Assembly (NCBI RefSeq): GCF_900111685.1
Contig: NZ_FOHX01000023.1
Coordinates: 62,001 to 126,000, forward strand
Origin: Nonomuraea wenchangensis
GTDB lineage: Bacteria; Actinomycetota; Actinomycetes; Streptosporangiales; Streptosporangiaceae
Reading direction: 5' to 3'
Length of the DNA: 64,000 nucleotides
Position 1 is the first letter of the stretch, and each line of letters starts with the position of its first letter. Under the pieces are notes generated by a model, which did not search any database, was not told the DNA's origin, and saw only the letters and a list, made by a program, of their open reading frames with translations. The translations under genes and the position numbers were made by a program. Below are positions 23,367-32,800 of the stretch, in pieces.

Positions 23367-24941
23367 GTGGCACTCGACGTGCGCGAGACCGGGCGGGCGG
23401 CGGGGACGCCGCCCGCCAGGCCCCGCAGGGAGATCACCACGGCGTTCGTGGTGAGCCGGATCGCGGTGCTCGCCGTGACCGCCGCGATCCTGCTGTACGC
23501 CGTGCCGCCGCTGGTCGCCACCGGGTCGTGGGTCGCGCTCGGGGTGCTGTGCGCCGCAGCGGCGGGCATCGCCTTCCTCTACCTGACCCGGCGCTTCGTC
23601 CCGGCGAAGTACCTCGTCCCCGGCACCGTCTTCCTCGTCGCCTTCCAGGTGTTCCCCGTCGTCTACACGGCGACCACCGCGTTCACCAACTTCGGCGACG
23701 GGCACCGGGGCAGCAAGGCCGAGGCGGTCACCGCGATCGAGACCGGCTCGGTGCGCCAGGCCCCCGGCTCTCCCGAGTACGCCCTGACCCCCGCCCTGCG
23801 CGGCGAGGAGCTGGTGTTCCTGCTGGTCGACCCGAAGACCAAGCAGGTCTCACTCGGGACCCCCGACGGGCTGACCCCGCTGACCGGGGCCGAGCTCGGC
23901 ATCACCGGCAAGGTCGTCGCCGCGCCCGGCCTGACCGTGCTCAAGGCCCCCGAGGCCGCCGCCCGCGCCGCCGAGGTCTCCGCCCTCGCCGTGCCCACCT
24001 CCGGCGGCCTGATCAAGGCCAACGGCCTCAGCCGGGCCGTCGAGGGCCGGGCCGCGCTCGCGTACGACGCGGCCTGCGACTGTGTGCGCGGCGAAGGCGG
24101 CCCCTGGACGGCCGACGAGGAGCAGGGCTACTTCGTCAACGCCAAGGGCGACCACCTGGCGCAGGGCTGGCAGGTGAACGTCGGCTTCGCCAACTTCGCC
24201 CGCGCCCTGACCGACCCCACGATCTCCGGCTACTTCCTGGGCGTGCTCGGCTGGAACCTGGTCTTCGCGCTGGTCTCGGCGCTCGGCACGTTCGGCATCG
24301 GCATGGCGGTCGCGCTGGCGCTGCACCACCCGCGCATGCGCGGCACCCGGTTCTACCGGATCGCGCTGATCCTGCCGTACGCGATGCCGGCCTTCGCCAT
24401 GCTGCTGGTCTGGCGGGACATGTTCAACCGCGACTTCGGCCTGGTCAACCAGCTTCTCGGCGTGCACGTGGACTGGCTGGGCGAGCCCGGCACCGCGCGG
24501 CTCGCGGTGATCCTGGTCAACCTGTGGCTCGGCTTCCCGTACATGTTCCTCGTCACCACCGGCGCGCTGCAGGCCATCCCGCGCGAGCTGACCGAGGCGG
24601 CGGCCATCGACGGGGCGACCCCGTGGCGGGCCTTCCGGCGGGTGACGCTGCCGCTGCTGCTGGTCGCGCTGACGCCGCTGCTGATCTCGTCGTTCGCGTT
24701 CAACTTCAACAACTTCAACGCCATCGCGCTCACCACCGAGGGCGGGCCGTTCCCGGCGGCGAGCCCGCAGGTCGGCGCCACCGACCTGCTCATCACCTAC
24801 ACCTTCCGGCTGGCGTTCGGCGCGGGCGGGGCGCAGTTCGGGTTCGCCGCGGCCATCTCGGTGTTCATCTTCGCGATCGTGGCGCTCGTCTCCGCGGTGG
24901 CCTTCCGGCGCACCCGCAAGCAGGAGGAGGTCTACGCGTGA
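23367..24941 (+). CDS. malF: Maltose/maltodextrin ABC transporter permease MalF
   Basis: 524 residues from GTG, four bases after malE. Two or three N-terminal helices (about 28-90), then an extracytoplasmic insert of ~180 residues (about 105-275) comparable to the MalF P2 loop, then the permease core with five to six helices. The EAA loop ELTEAAAIDGATPWRAFRRVTLP docks the ATPase. Such a long loop is characteristic of true MalF and contacts the binding protein. No ATPase gene is in the operon; the MsiK/UgpC-like ATPase at 39188-40462 is a candidate partner. Confidence 0.9.
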   Translation: MALDVRETGRAAGTPPARPRREITTAFVVSRIAVLAVTAAILLYAVPPLVATGSWVALGVLCAAAAGIAFLYLTRRFVPAKYLVPGTVFLVAFQVFPVVYTATTAFTNFGDGHRGSKAEAVTAIETGSVRQAPGSPEYALTPALRGEELVFLLVDPKTKQVSLGTPDGLTPLTGAELGITGKVVAAPGLTVLKAPEAAARAAEVSALAVPTSGGLIKANGLSRAVEGRAALAYDAACDCVRGEGGPWTADEEQGYFVNAKGDHLAQGWQVNVGFANFARALTDPTISGYFLGVLGWNLVFALVSALGTFGIGMAVALALHHPRMRGTRFYRIALILPYAMPAFAMLLVWRDMFNRDFGLVNQLLGVHVDWLGEPGTARLAVILVNLWLGFPYMFLVTTGALQAIPRELTEAAAIDGATPWRAFRRVTLPLLLVALTPLLISSFAFNFNNFNAIALTTEGGPFPAASPQVGATDLLITYTFRLAFGAGGAQFGFAAAISVFIFAIVALVSAVAFRRTRKQEEVYA

Positions 24942-25777
24942 GGCTCGCACTCAGGCACGTGTTCGTGCTCGTCGTCTGCGCGTTCGCGCTGTTCCCCATC
25001 CTGTTCGTGGTGTCGGCGGCCATCAACCCGCTGGGCACGCTGGCCTCGACCGACCTGCTGCCGTCCGGCGCCGGCCTGGGCAACTTCGTGAACCTGCTCA
25101 CCTCGGACACCTATCCGTTCGGGCGCTGGTTCTTCAACTCGGTGTTCATCGCGCTGGCCTCGTCGTTCGCGAGCCTGCTGCTGTCGATGTTCGCCGCCTA
25201 CGCCTTCAGCCGCATGCGCTTCGCGGGCCGCCGCGTCGGGCTGCTGGCGCTGCTGCTCATCCAGATGTTCCCGCAGTTCCTGGCCATCGTGACGATCTTC
25301 ATGATCTTCACCGAGGTCACCGAGCTCTACCCGGCGTTCGGCTTCAACACCGCGTGGGGCCTGCTGCTGCTCTACCTGGGCGGCGCGCTCGGCGTGAACA
25401 CCTGGCTGATGAAGGGCTTCCTCGACACCGTGCCGAAGGAGCTCGACGAGGCCGCCACCGTGGACGGCGCCACGCACGCGCAGATCTTCTGGCGCGTCAT
25501 CATGCCGCTGGTCACCCCGATCCTCGCGGTCACCGCGCTGCTGGCCTTCATCGGCACGATGAGCGAGTTCCTCATGGCCAACGTGTTCCTGCGCGACCCC
25601 GGCAGCAAGACCCTCGCGGTCGGCATGTACGGCATGATCGCCGGCGACCACCGCAACGCGAACTTCGGCATGTTCGCCGCGGGCACGCTGCTCACCGCCA
25701 TTCCGACCGTCGGTGTGTTCCTCTGGTTGCAGAAGTACATCGTCTCCGGCCTGACCGCCGGCGCAGTCAAGGGATAG
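24938..25777 (+). CDS. malG: Maltose/maltodextrin ABC transporter permease MalG
   Basis: 279 residues. GTG start overlaps the malF stop (GTGA) and is preceded by AGGAGGAGG. Six membrane helices, with EAA motif ELDEAATVDGATHAQIFWRVIMP. The C-terminus ends QKYIVSGLTAGAVKG, the conserved MalG tail (YIVxGLTAGxVKG) that inserts into the translocation path. Pairs with MalF. Confidence 0.92.
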   Translation: MRLALRHVFVLVVCAFALFPILFVVSAAINPLGTLASTDLLPSGAGLGNFVNLLTSDTYPFGRWFFNSVFIALASSFASLLLSMFAAYAFSRMRFAGRRVGLLALLLIQMFPQFLAIVTIFMIFTEVTELYPAFGFNTAWGLLLLYLGGALGVNTWLMKGFLDTVPKELDEAATVDGATHAQIFWRVIMPLVTPILAVTALLAFIGTMSEFLMANVFLRDPGSKTLAVGMYGMIAGDHRNANFGMFAAGTLLTAIPTVGVFLWLQKYIVSGLTAGAVKG

Positions 25778-25782
25778 ATGCA

Positions 25783-27555
25783 TTGCGCTACGTCGAGGAG
25801 CCGCATCACGACGGCTCGGCCCTGTACGTCCCCGACCAGGAGCCCGCGCTCGGCGCGCGGGTGACGCTCTGGCTGCGCGCGCCGCGGGCCGCGGGCGTCA
25901 CCGGCGTGCGCGTACGGGCCGTCCACGACGGCGAGCCCCGCTACGCCGAGGCCGCGCCCGCCGCCAGGCGGGTCCCCGGCCTCGGCCGCGGTGACGTCTG
26001 GTGGCGGGCCGAGATCACCGCCGTCAACCCGGTCACGCCCTACCGGTTCCTGCTGGCCACCGGGCGGGGCCAGGCGTGGCTGACCGCCGCCGGCCTCGTC
26101 CGGCACGACGTCACCGACGCCACCGACTTCCGGCTGGTCTGCCACGAGCCGCCGCCGCGCTGGATGCGGGACTCGATCGTCTACCAGATCTTCCCCGACC
26201 GCTTCGAGCGCTCCCGCCCGACGCGTGACCTGCCCGATTGGGCGCTGCCACGCGACTGGGACGCCGACCCCGTCATCCCCTCGGGACCCGGCACCGCCGA
26301 GCAGTTCTACGGCGGTGACCTCGACGGCGTCGTACGCCGGCTCGACCACGTCGAGAGCCTCGGCGCCGACACCGTCTACCTGACGCCGATCTTCCCGGCC
26401 CGCTCCAACCACCGCTACGACGCCGCCACCTTCGACCGGGTCGACCCGCTGCTCGGCGGCGACGCGGCGCTGCACCGCCTGGCGGACGCGCTGCACGCCC
26501 GCGGCATGCGCCTGCTCGGCGACGTCACCACCAACCACTGCGGCGACACCCACGAGTGGTTCACCGCCGCCGTCTCCGACGTGGACGCGCCCGAGCGCGA
26601 GATGTTCTACTTCGACCCCGACACCGGCGACTACGAGTCCTGGTGGGGCGTCAAGACGCTGCCCAAGCTCAACTGGAACAGCCCGCGCGTACGCGAGGGG
26701 ATGGCCGCGGTCCTGACCCGCTGGCTCGGCCCGCTCGACGGCTGGCGCGTGGACGTCGCCAACATGACCGGGCGGCGCGGCGCCGACGACCACGCGCACG
26801 ACGCCGCCGCGTACCTGCGGGCCGCGCTCGGCCCCGACGCGGCCCTCATCGCCGAGCACAACCACGACGCGAGCGGTGACCTCGACCGCGGCGGCTGGCA
26901 CGGCACCATGAACTACGGCGGCTTCACCCGCCCGGTCTGGGCCTGGCTGCGCGGCCCCGACCTGGACCTCGACCACTTCCTCGGCGTGCCGGGCGGCGTG
27001 CCGGAGCGCGACGGGCACGCCACGCTCGCCACCTTCACGACCTTCGCCGCCCACATGTCGTGGCGCTCGCTCGTGCACTCCTGGCAGCTGCTCGACTCCC
27101 ACGACTCGCCGCGCATCCGCACCGTCACCGGCTCGCGCGAGCGCCACCTGCTCGCCCTCGGCCTGCAGGCCACGCTGCCCGGCACGCCCATGGTCTTCGC
27201 CGGCAGCGAGTTCGGCCTGACGGGTGTCAACGGCGAGCACTCGCGCACCCCGATGCCCTGGAACCGGCCCGCCGACCAGGACCTCTCCACCCTCGCCGGA
27301 TACCGGGCGCTGCTCGGCCTGCGCCGCGCCGAGCCCGCGCTGCGCCACGGCGGGCTGCGCTGGCTGCACGCCGACGCCGACTGCCTGGTCTTCGCCCGCG
27401 AGACGGAGGAGGAGACGCTGGTGGTGGCCGCGCGCCGGGCTCCCGGCGAGCCGCTGCCGGTAGGCGTACGGATGGAGGGCGTGCACGACGCGGCCGACGG
27501 CGACGAGATCCCCGGCGACGCGCCGTCACTCAGCGTGTGGCGTGTCACACACTGA
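25783..27555 (+). CDS. GH13 maltodextrin-degrading enzyme (neopullulanase/maltogenic type)
   Basis: 590 residues from a TTG start, nine bases after AAGGG and five bases past the malG stop; no better in-frame start lies nearby. An N-terminal beta-sandwich (about 1-115, CBM34-like) precedes the GH13 barrel: GDVTTNHCGD (I), GWRVDVANMTG with nucleophile Asp (II), LIAEHNHDA with acid/base Glu (III), LLDSHDSPRI (IV). No signal peptide, so it acts on imported maltodextrins or cyclodextrins in the cytoplasm. Last gene of the mal operon, complementing the divergent alpha-glucosidase. Confidence 0.87.
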   Translation: MRYVEEPHHDGSALYVPDQEPALGARVTLWLRAPRAAGVTGVRVRAVHDGEPRYAEAAPAARRVPGLGRGDVWWRAEITAVNPVTPYRFLLATGRGQAWLTAAGLVRHDVTDATDFRLVCHEPPPRWMRDSIVYQIFPDRFERSRPTRDLPDWALPRDWDADPVIPSGPGTAEQFYGGDLDGVVRRLDHVESLGADTVYLTPIFPARSNHRYDAATFDRVDPLLGGDAALHRLADALHARGMRLLGDVTTNHCGDTHEWFTAAVSDVDAPEREMFYFDPDTGDYESWWGVKTLPKLNWNSPRVREGMAAVLTRWLGPLDGWRVDVANMTGRRGADDHAHDAAAYLRAALGPDAALIAEHNHDASGDLDRGGWHGTMNYGGFTRPVWAWLRGPDLDLDHFLGVPGGVPERDGHATLATFTTFAAHMSWRSLVHSWQLLDSHDSPRIRTVTGSRERHLLALGLQATLPGTPMVFAGSEFGLTGVNGEHSRTPMPWNRPADQDLSTLAGYRALLGLRRAEPALRHGGLRWLHADADCLVFARETEEETLVVAARRAPGEPLPVGVRMEGVHDAADGDEIPGDAPSLSVWRVTH

Positions 27556-27611
27556 ACACGCTACGGTGGCGTTTGTTACTTGCCGTTTCAATTAGATAGT
27601 GGTGTGCTCCA

Positions 27612-28868
27612 ATGAGGTTGCTGTCCGTAGCCGTCATGGCCTCGCTCCTGCCTGCCGCCCTTCCCGCGACGGCGGCCTCGGCCCAAGCGGGCACCACCTA
27701 CTACGTCGACTCCAAAGCGGGTGACGACTCGGCCGAGGGCACCAGCGCGCGCACCGCGTGGAGGACGCTCCACGCGGTCAACGTCGCCGACCTCAAGCCC
27801 GGCGACACGGTCCTGATCAAGCGCGGCAGCTCCTTCAACGGCCCGCTCCGGCTGACCGCCGACGGCACCGCGGCCCGGCCGATCTCCGTCAAGTCCTACG
27901 GCAAGGGCAAGGTCGCCAGGATCACCGGCTCCGAGGACGACTGCGTGATCATCAGCGGCGACAACTGGCGGGTCAGCAACCTGCGCGCCTCCCACTGCCG
28001 CTGGGCCGGCTTCCGCCTCGCCGGCCGCGGCAACCAGCTCTCCGGCGTACGGGCCGAGCACAACGTCGCGGGCGTGCAGATCACCGGCTCGCGCAACACC
28101 GTCCGCGACAGCGTGATCAGCGGCAACAACCGCATGAGCGTCAACGACGCGGGCGGCGACAACGACTCCGGCGCCTTCGGCGTGCTGCTCAACGGCGACG
28201 ACAACGTCATCACCGGCAACACCATCTCCGGCAGCTACGCCAAGAGCGCCGACTACGGCACTGACGGCGCCGCCGTCGAGATCTACAACGGCGACCGCAA
28301 CCTCATCACCCACAACATCTCCCGCGACAACGAGACCTTCACCGAGCTCGGCGCGCGCAAGGGCAGGACCGCCACCGGCAACGTCTTCGCCTTCAACGTC
28401 GTGACCTCCTCCCACAACCGGGCCTCCTTCCTCGTCACCCGCGGCCCCCACCACGTCGTCGGCCCGGTCAAGGGCACCATCGCGGTGCACAACTCGGTCT
28501 ACCTGCCCGGCAAGGACACCCTCGGCTGGTCCTGCCACGACGGCTGCTCGCCGGGGATTCTCAAGCTCCGCAACAACGTCATCGCCGTCGGCGGCCAGGC
28601 GGGCTGGGAGGACGGCAAGGGCGCCGACGAGGACGGCAGCGTCTACCGGGGACGCACCAAGTTCAAGCTCGGGCCGAAGTCCGTCGTCGCCGACCCCAAG
28701 TTCGTCTCCCGCACCGACCTGCGGCTGCAGCCCGGCTCCCCGGCCATCGGCCGCGCCCTGCCGCTCACCACCACCTGGTTCGGCGGCATCGCGGGCCGCC
28801 CCAAGGACCTCCTGGGCCGCGAGCTGGACGGCTCGCCGGACGCGGGCGCCTACCAGAACGGCCGCTAG
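27612..28868 (+). CDS. Secreted right-handed beta-helix protein
   Basis: 418 residues. Signal peptide MRLLSVAVMASLLPAALPAT, probable cleavage after ASA near residue 26. The mature protein begins TTYYVDSKAGDDSAEGTSART, typical of secreted pectate-lyase-like/PbH1 proteins, followed by about eight to ten coil repeats with N-ladders (GNQLSG, SRNTVRDSVISGNN, DDNVITGNTISG, DRNLITHNISRDN) and an ending DPKFVSRTDLRLQPGSPAIG. May be a polysaccharide lyase, hydrolase or surface adhesin; catalytic residues cannot be assigned. The promoter follows the mal operon by about 56 bases with no obvious terminator, so read-through is possible. Confidence 0.82.
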   Translation: MRLLSVAVMASLLPAALPATAASAQAGTTYYVDSKAGDDSAEGTSARTAWRTLHAVNVADLKPGDTVLIKRGSSFNGPLRLTADGTAARPISVKSYGKGKVARITGSEDDCVIISGDNWRVSNLRASHCRWAGFRLAGRGNQLSGVRAEHNVAGVQITGSRNTVRDSVISGNNRMSVNDAGGDNDSGAFGVLLNGDDNVITGNTISGSYAKSADYGTDGAAVEIYNGDRNLITHNISRDNETFTELGARKGRTATGNVFAFNVVTSSHNRASFLVTRGPHHVVGPVKGTIAVHNSVYLPGKDTLGWSCHDGCSPGILKLRNNVIAVGGQAGWEDGKGADEDGSVYRGRTKFKLGPKSVVADPKFVSRTDLRLQPGSPAIGRALPLTTTWFGGIAGRPKDLLGRELDGSPDAGAYQNGR

Positions 28869-28877
28869 CATGGGCGA

Positions 28878-29183
28878 GTGGTAGCTCCTGATCTTCGCCG
28901 GCCGCTGGTCCGGCAGCTCGCCGAGGCCGAGGGCCCGCGCCGCTACTGGCACACCGCCGACGAGGCCGGCCGGGTGTGGCTGTTCGAGAGCGTCGAGGGC
29001 GGCGACGGCGAGCAGTGGGCGATCCGGCAGGTCGAGGTCGGCCCCGACCGCGCCGCCCGCCGCTACTGGTGGGAGCACCTGCAGGACGAGCAGGGCTTCC
29101 TCACCGACCAGCCGCTGGAGATCTGGGATCTCACCGAGATCCCCGGGGCCGCCTTCGACTCCGTGTGGGAGGCGGCCGGCTGA
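28878..29183 (+). CDS. Small conserved-looking hypothetical protein
   Basis: 101 residues from GTG, nine bases after the beta-helix gene. The ATG four codons upstream is out of frame and hits TAG at once, so GTG at 28878 is preferred. Composition is acidic and tryptophan-rich (RYWHTADEAGRVWLFESVEG, RRYWWEHLQDEQGFLTDQP), without signal peptide or membrane segment, suggesting a small globular cytoplasmic protein. I do not recognise the family. Convergent and adjacent to the tetR stop, with no gap. Confidence 0.65.
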   Translation: MVAPDLRRPLVRQLAEAEGPRRYWHTADEAGRVWLFESVEGGDGEQWAIRQVEVGPDRAARRYWWEHLQDEQGFLTDQPLEIWDLTEIPGAAFDSVWEAAG

Positions 29184-29750
29184 TCAGCCCGCCGCGCCGC
29201 CTTCCAGCCCTCTGACGATGAGCTCGATCGCGGTGTTCAGGCTGCGCCCGGTCTCCTCTGGGTCGTCGGGCAGGTGACCCTGCAGCTCGGACAGGATGAT
29301 CCCCGACACGAACGCGTACAACACGTCGCTCGTGCGCCGCAGCTCGTCCTCGGGCACTCCCGCCAGCCGCAGGATGCGCTCCAGCAGCTGCCACAGTGAC
29401 ATCTGCCGGTTGGCGACCATCTGCGGATGGGCGTGCACGTAGATCCACAGGGCGGGGTGCTCCCGCGCGTGCCGGTGGTAGGCGAACGCCAGGGCGCGCA
29501 GCTGCTCCTGCCACGACCGGTCGTCGTCGGTCGGCAGGCTCATCCGGCGCGCCGCCGTGGCGCAGACGAGCTCCAGCAGCGCGTCCTTGCTCTCCACGTG
29601 GTGGTAGAGCGACATCGGGTTGACGGCGAGCTCGGCGGCCAGCTTGCGCATGGACAACGCCTCGACGCCGCCCGCGTCCACCAGTCGCAGCGCCGCGGCG
29701 CTGATCTCGTCGATGCTCAGCGGGGTGCCTCTGCGCGCGCTCACAGCCAT
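29184..29750 (-). CDS. TetR family repressor of the CYP102 gene
   Basis: 188 residues. N-terminal HTH: ISAAALRLVDAGGVEALSMRKLAAELAV followed by the recognition helix NPMSLYHHVESKDALLE. The ligand domain resembles TetR_C (class of TetR/AcrR with LAFAYHRHAREHPALW). The start codon lies inside the left half of a double palindromic operator shared with the divergent P450, so autorepression and control of the P450 are expected, parallel to the Bm3R1-P450BM3 arrangement. An upstream ATG eight codons earlier is open but lies within the operator. Confidence 0.88.
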   Translation of the reverse strand: MAVSARRGTPLSIDEISAAALRLVDAGGVEALSMRKLAAELAVNPMSLYHHVESKDALLELVCATAARRMSLPTDDDRSWQEQLRALAFAYHRHAREHPALWIYVHAHPQMVANRQMSLWQLLERILRLAGVPEDELRRTSDVLYAFVSGIILSELQGHLPDDPEETGRSLNTAIELIVRGLEGGAAG

Positions 29751-29787
29751 ACACCGTATGGTAGCGTGTGCCATACGGTGTATGGCT
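29745..29787. promoter_or_regulatory. Double TetR operator between tetR and CYP102
   Basis: A perfect 17-bp inverted repeat, AGCCATACACCGTATGG (29745-29761) and its complement (29771-29787), separated by 9 bases. Each arm is itself a dyad CCATAC-N3-GTATGG, so two repressor dimers could sit with centres 24 bp apart. The tetR start codon lies in the left arm; the P450 ATG is 17 bases to the right of the array. Confidence 0.85.
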
Positions 29788-29804
29788 ACCTTCTGGAGCA
29801 CGTG

Positions 29805-32800
29805 ATGGCACGGACGATCCCCGCCCCGCAAGGGCTGCCCCTCCTCGGCAACACGCTGCAGATCCCCGCGCACGCGCCGACCGAGCACTTCGTCGAGGTG
29901 GCGGCCCGCTACCAGGACGAGGGCGTCTTCCGTCTGGAGGTCGCCGGCCGGACGATCGTGATGGTCTTCGACCCCGACCTGGTGGCCGAGGTGTGCGACG
30001 AGAGCCGCTTCGTCAAGCGCATCAGGCCGCCGCTGTCGATCGTGCGCGAGTTCGGCGGCGACGGCCTGTTCACCGCCGAGCAGCACGAGCCGGTCTGGGG
30101 GCAGGCGCACCGCATCCTGCTGCCCGCCTTCAGCCAGCGCTCGATGAAGGCGTACTTTCCGCAGTTCCTGGAGGTCGCGGACCAGCTCGTCGCCTCGTGG
30201 GCGGCCCGGCAGGGCCAGGACCTGCCCGTCGCCGACGACATGACCAGGCTCACGCTCGACACGATCTCGCTCACCGGGTTCGGCCACCGCTTCGACTCCT
30301 TCAACTCGCCCGAGCTGCACCCGTTCCTCCAGGCCATGGGCGGCGCGCTCACCGAGGCCATGCTGCGCAACCAGCAGCTCCCGTTCGTCACCCGGCTCAA
30401 GCGCCGGCACGAGGAGGCATACCGGCGCGACATCGCCACCATGCGGGCCCTGGTCGACGACGTCATCAAGGCCCGCAGGGCCGGAGGTGGCGGCGCGTCC
30501 GGCGACCTGCTCGGGCTCATGCTGGAGGCCGCCGACCCGCGGACCGGCGCCCGGCTGTCCGACGAGAACATCCGCAACCAGGTGCTCACCTTCCTCATCG
30601 CCGGCCACGAGACCACCAGCGGCCTGCTCTCCTTCGCGCTGTACAACCTGCTGCGCGAGCCCCACGCGCTGGCCCGCGCGTACGACGAGGTGGACCGGCT
30701 GCTGCCCGGCGACGAGCCGCCCACCTACGAGACGATCATGAAGCTCGACGTCATCCCCCGCATCCTGGAGGAGACGCTGCGGCTCTGGTCGCCGATCCCC
30801 GCCTTCGGCGTGAGCGCGATCGAGGACACCGAGATCGGCGGCTACCCGATCCCCAAGGACCAGGGCGTGGGCGTGCTGCTGCCGGTCCTGCACCGCCACC
30901 CCGGGGCGTGGGAGCGGCCGGACGAGTTCGACATCGACCGCTGGCTGCCCGAGCAGCGCAGGAACCACCACCCGGCCGCTTACAAGCCGTTCGGCAACGG
31001 CGAGCGGGCCTGCATCGGCCGTCAGTTCGCGCTCACCGAGGCCCGGCTGGCGCTGGCGATGATCCTGCGGCGCTTCGCGCTGTCCGACCCGGACGCGTAC
31101 CGGATGAAGATCAAGCAGACCCTCACCCTCAAGCCCGACGGGTTCACCCTGCGGGTGCGCGAGCGGCGCGCCCACGAGCGGGCCGTCGTGGCGCTCCCCG
31201 ACGCCGCCGCCGACGCCTCGCCCGAGGAGGAGCGGGACGTGGCGGTCGCCGGGGTGCCGCTCACCGTCGCCTACGGCTCCAACCTCGGCACCAGCGCCGA
31301 CCTCGCCGAGCGGCTGGCCGAGCGGGCCGGGCGGGCCGGGTTCGCCACCACACTGACCACGCTCGACGAGCTCGACCCGCCGCGCGAGGGCCTGCTGATC
31401 GTGGTCGCCTCCTCCTACAACGGCAAGGCCCCCGACAACGCCCAGCGCTTCGACGCCCTCGACACGCTGCCGGACCTGTCCGGGGTGCGCCTCGCGGTGC
31501 TCGGCTGCGGCAACACCCAGTGGCCGACCTACCAGGCGTTCCCGCGCCGCGCCTTCGAGAAGCTGACCGCCGCCGGCGCGGCGCCGCTGGTCGAGCGGGG
31601 CGAGGCCGACACCGACGGCGACTTCGACGGCGACGTGTCCGCCTGGACCGCGCGGCTGTGGGCGGCACTCGCCGAGGAGTACGGCGCCGGCGCCGCCGCG
31701 ACCGGCCCCCGCTACACGATGGAGGTGCTGAGCGAGGCCGAGGTCCGGCCGTCGGTCGTCTCCGAGCGGGCCGTCCCGCTGACCGTCGTCGCCAACGAGG
31801 AGCTGACCGGCGACCCCACCGGGCTCTGGGACTTCTCGGCCGAGGCGCCCCGCCCCGGCGTGCGCTCCATCGTGGCGAGGCTGCCCGAGGGCGTCACGTA
31901 CGAGGCGGGCGACCATGTGGCCGTCTTCGCCAAGAACGACCCCGAGCTGGTCGAATGGGCGCTGCGCTGCCTGCGCGTCCCCCGCGAGCAGGTCCTGCGG
32001 CTGCGCGCCTCCGGCGCCACGCACCTGCCCGTGGACACGCCGGTGACCGCCGGGCTGCTGCTGAGCGAGTTCGCCGAGCTGCAGGAGGTCGCCACCCGGG
32101 CCGACCTGGAGGCGCTGTCCGCCCACACCGCATGCCCGTTCACCAGCCGCCAGCTCGCCGAGCTGACCGCGAACTACGCCGAGGAGGTCCTCGCCAAGCG
32201 CCTGTCGCCGCTGGCGCTGCTCGACCGCTTCCCCGCGATCGAGCTGCCGCTGCCGGTGTTCCTGGAGCTGGCCGGGCCGATCAGGCCACGCTACTACTCG
32301 GTCTCCTCCTCGCCGCTGGCCGACCCGTCGCTGGTGCGGCTCACGGTCGGGCTCGTCGCGGGGCCCGCCTGGTCGGGGAGCGGCACCTACCAGGGGACCT
32401 GCTCGGCTTACCTGGCCGGGCTGCGGGAGGGCGAGGTCTTCTACGGCTACGTACGGGTGCCCGCGCCCGCGTTCCGGCTGCCCGCCGACCCGGCCACGCC
32501 GGTGATCCTCGTGGGGCCCGGCACCGGCTTCGCGCCGCTGCGCGGCTTCCTGGAGGAGCGGGCGCTGTCGGCCGCCACCGGCCGGGCCCTGGTGTTCGCC
32601 GGGTGCCGGCACCCCGAGCACGACCTGCTGTACCGGGACGAGCTCGCGGCCTGGGCGGAGCGGCCGGAGGTGAGCGTGCACACCGCGTTCTCGGCGGTCG
32701 CCGGGCATCCGTACCGGTACGTCCAGGACGCGCTCGCCGCGCACGGCGAGGAGGTGTGGGAGCTGCTGGAGCGGGGTGCGCACGTGTACGTCTGCGGCGA

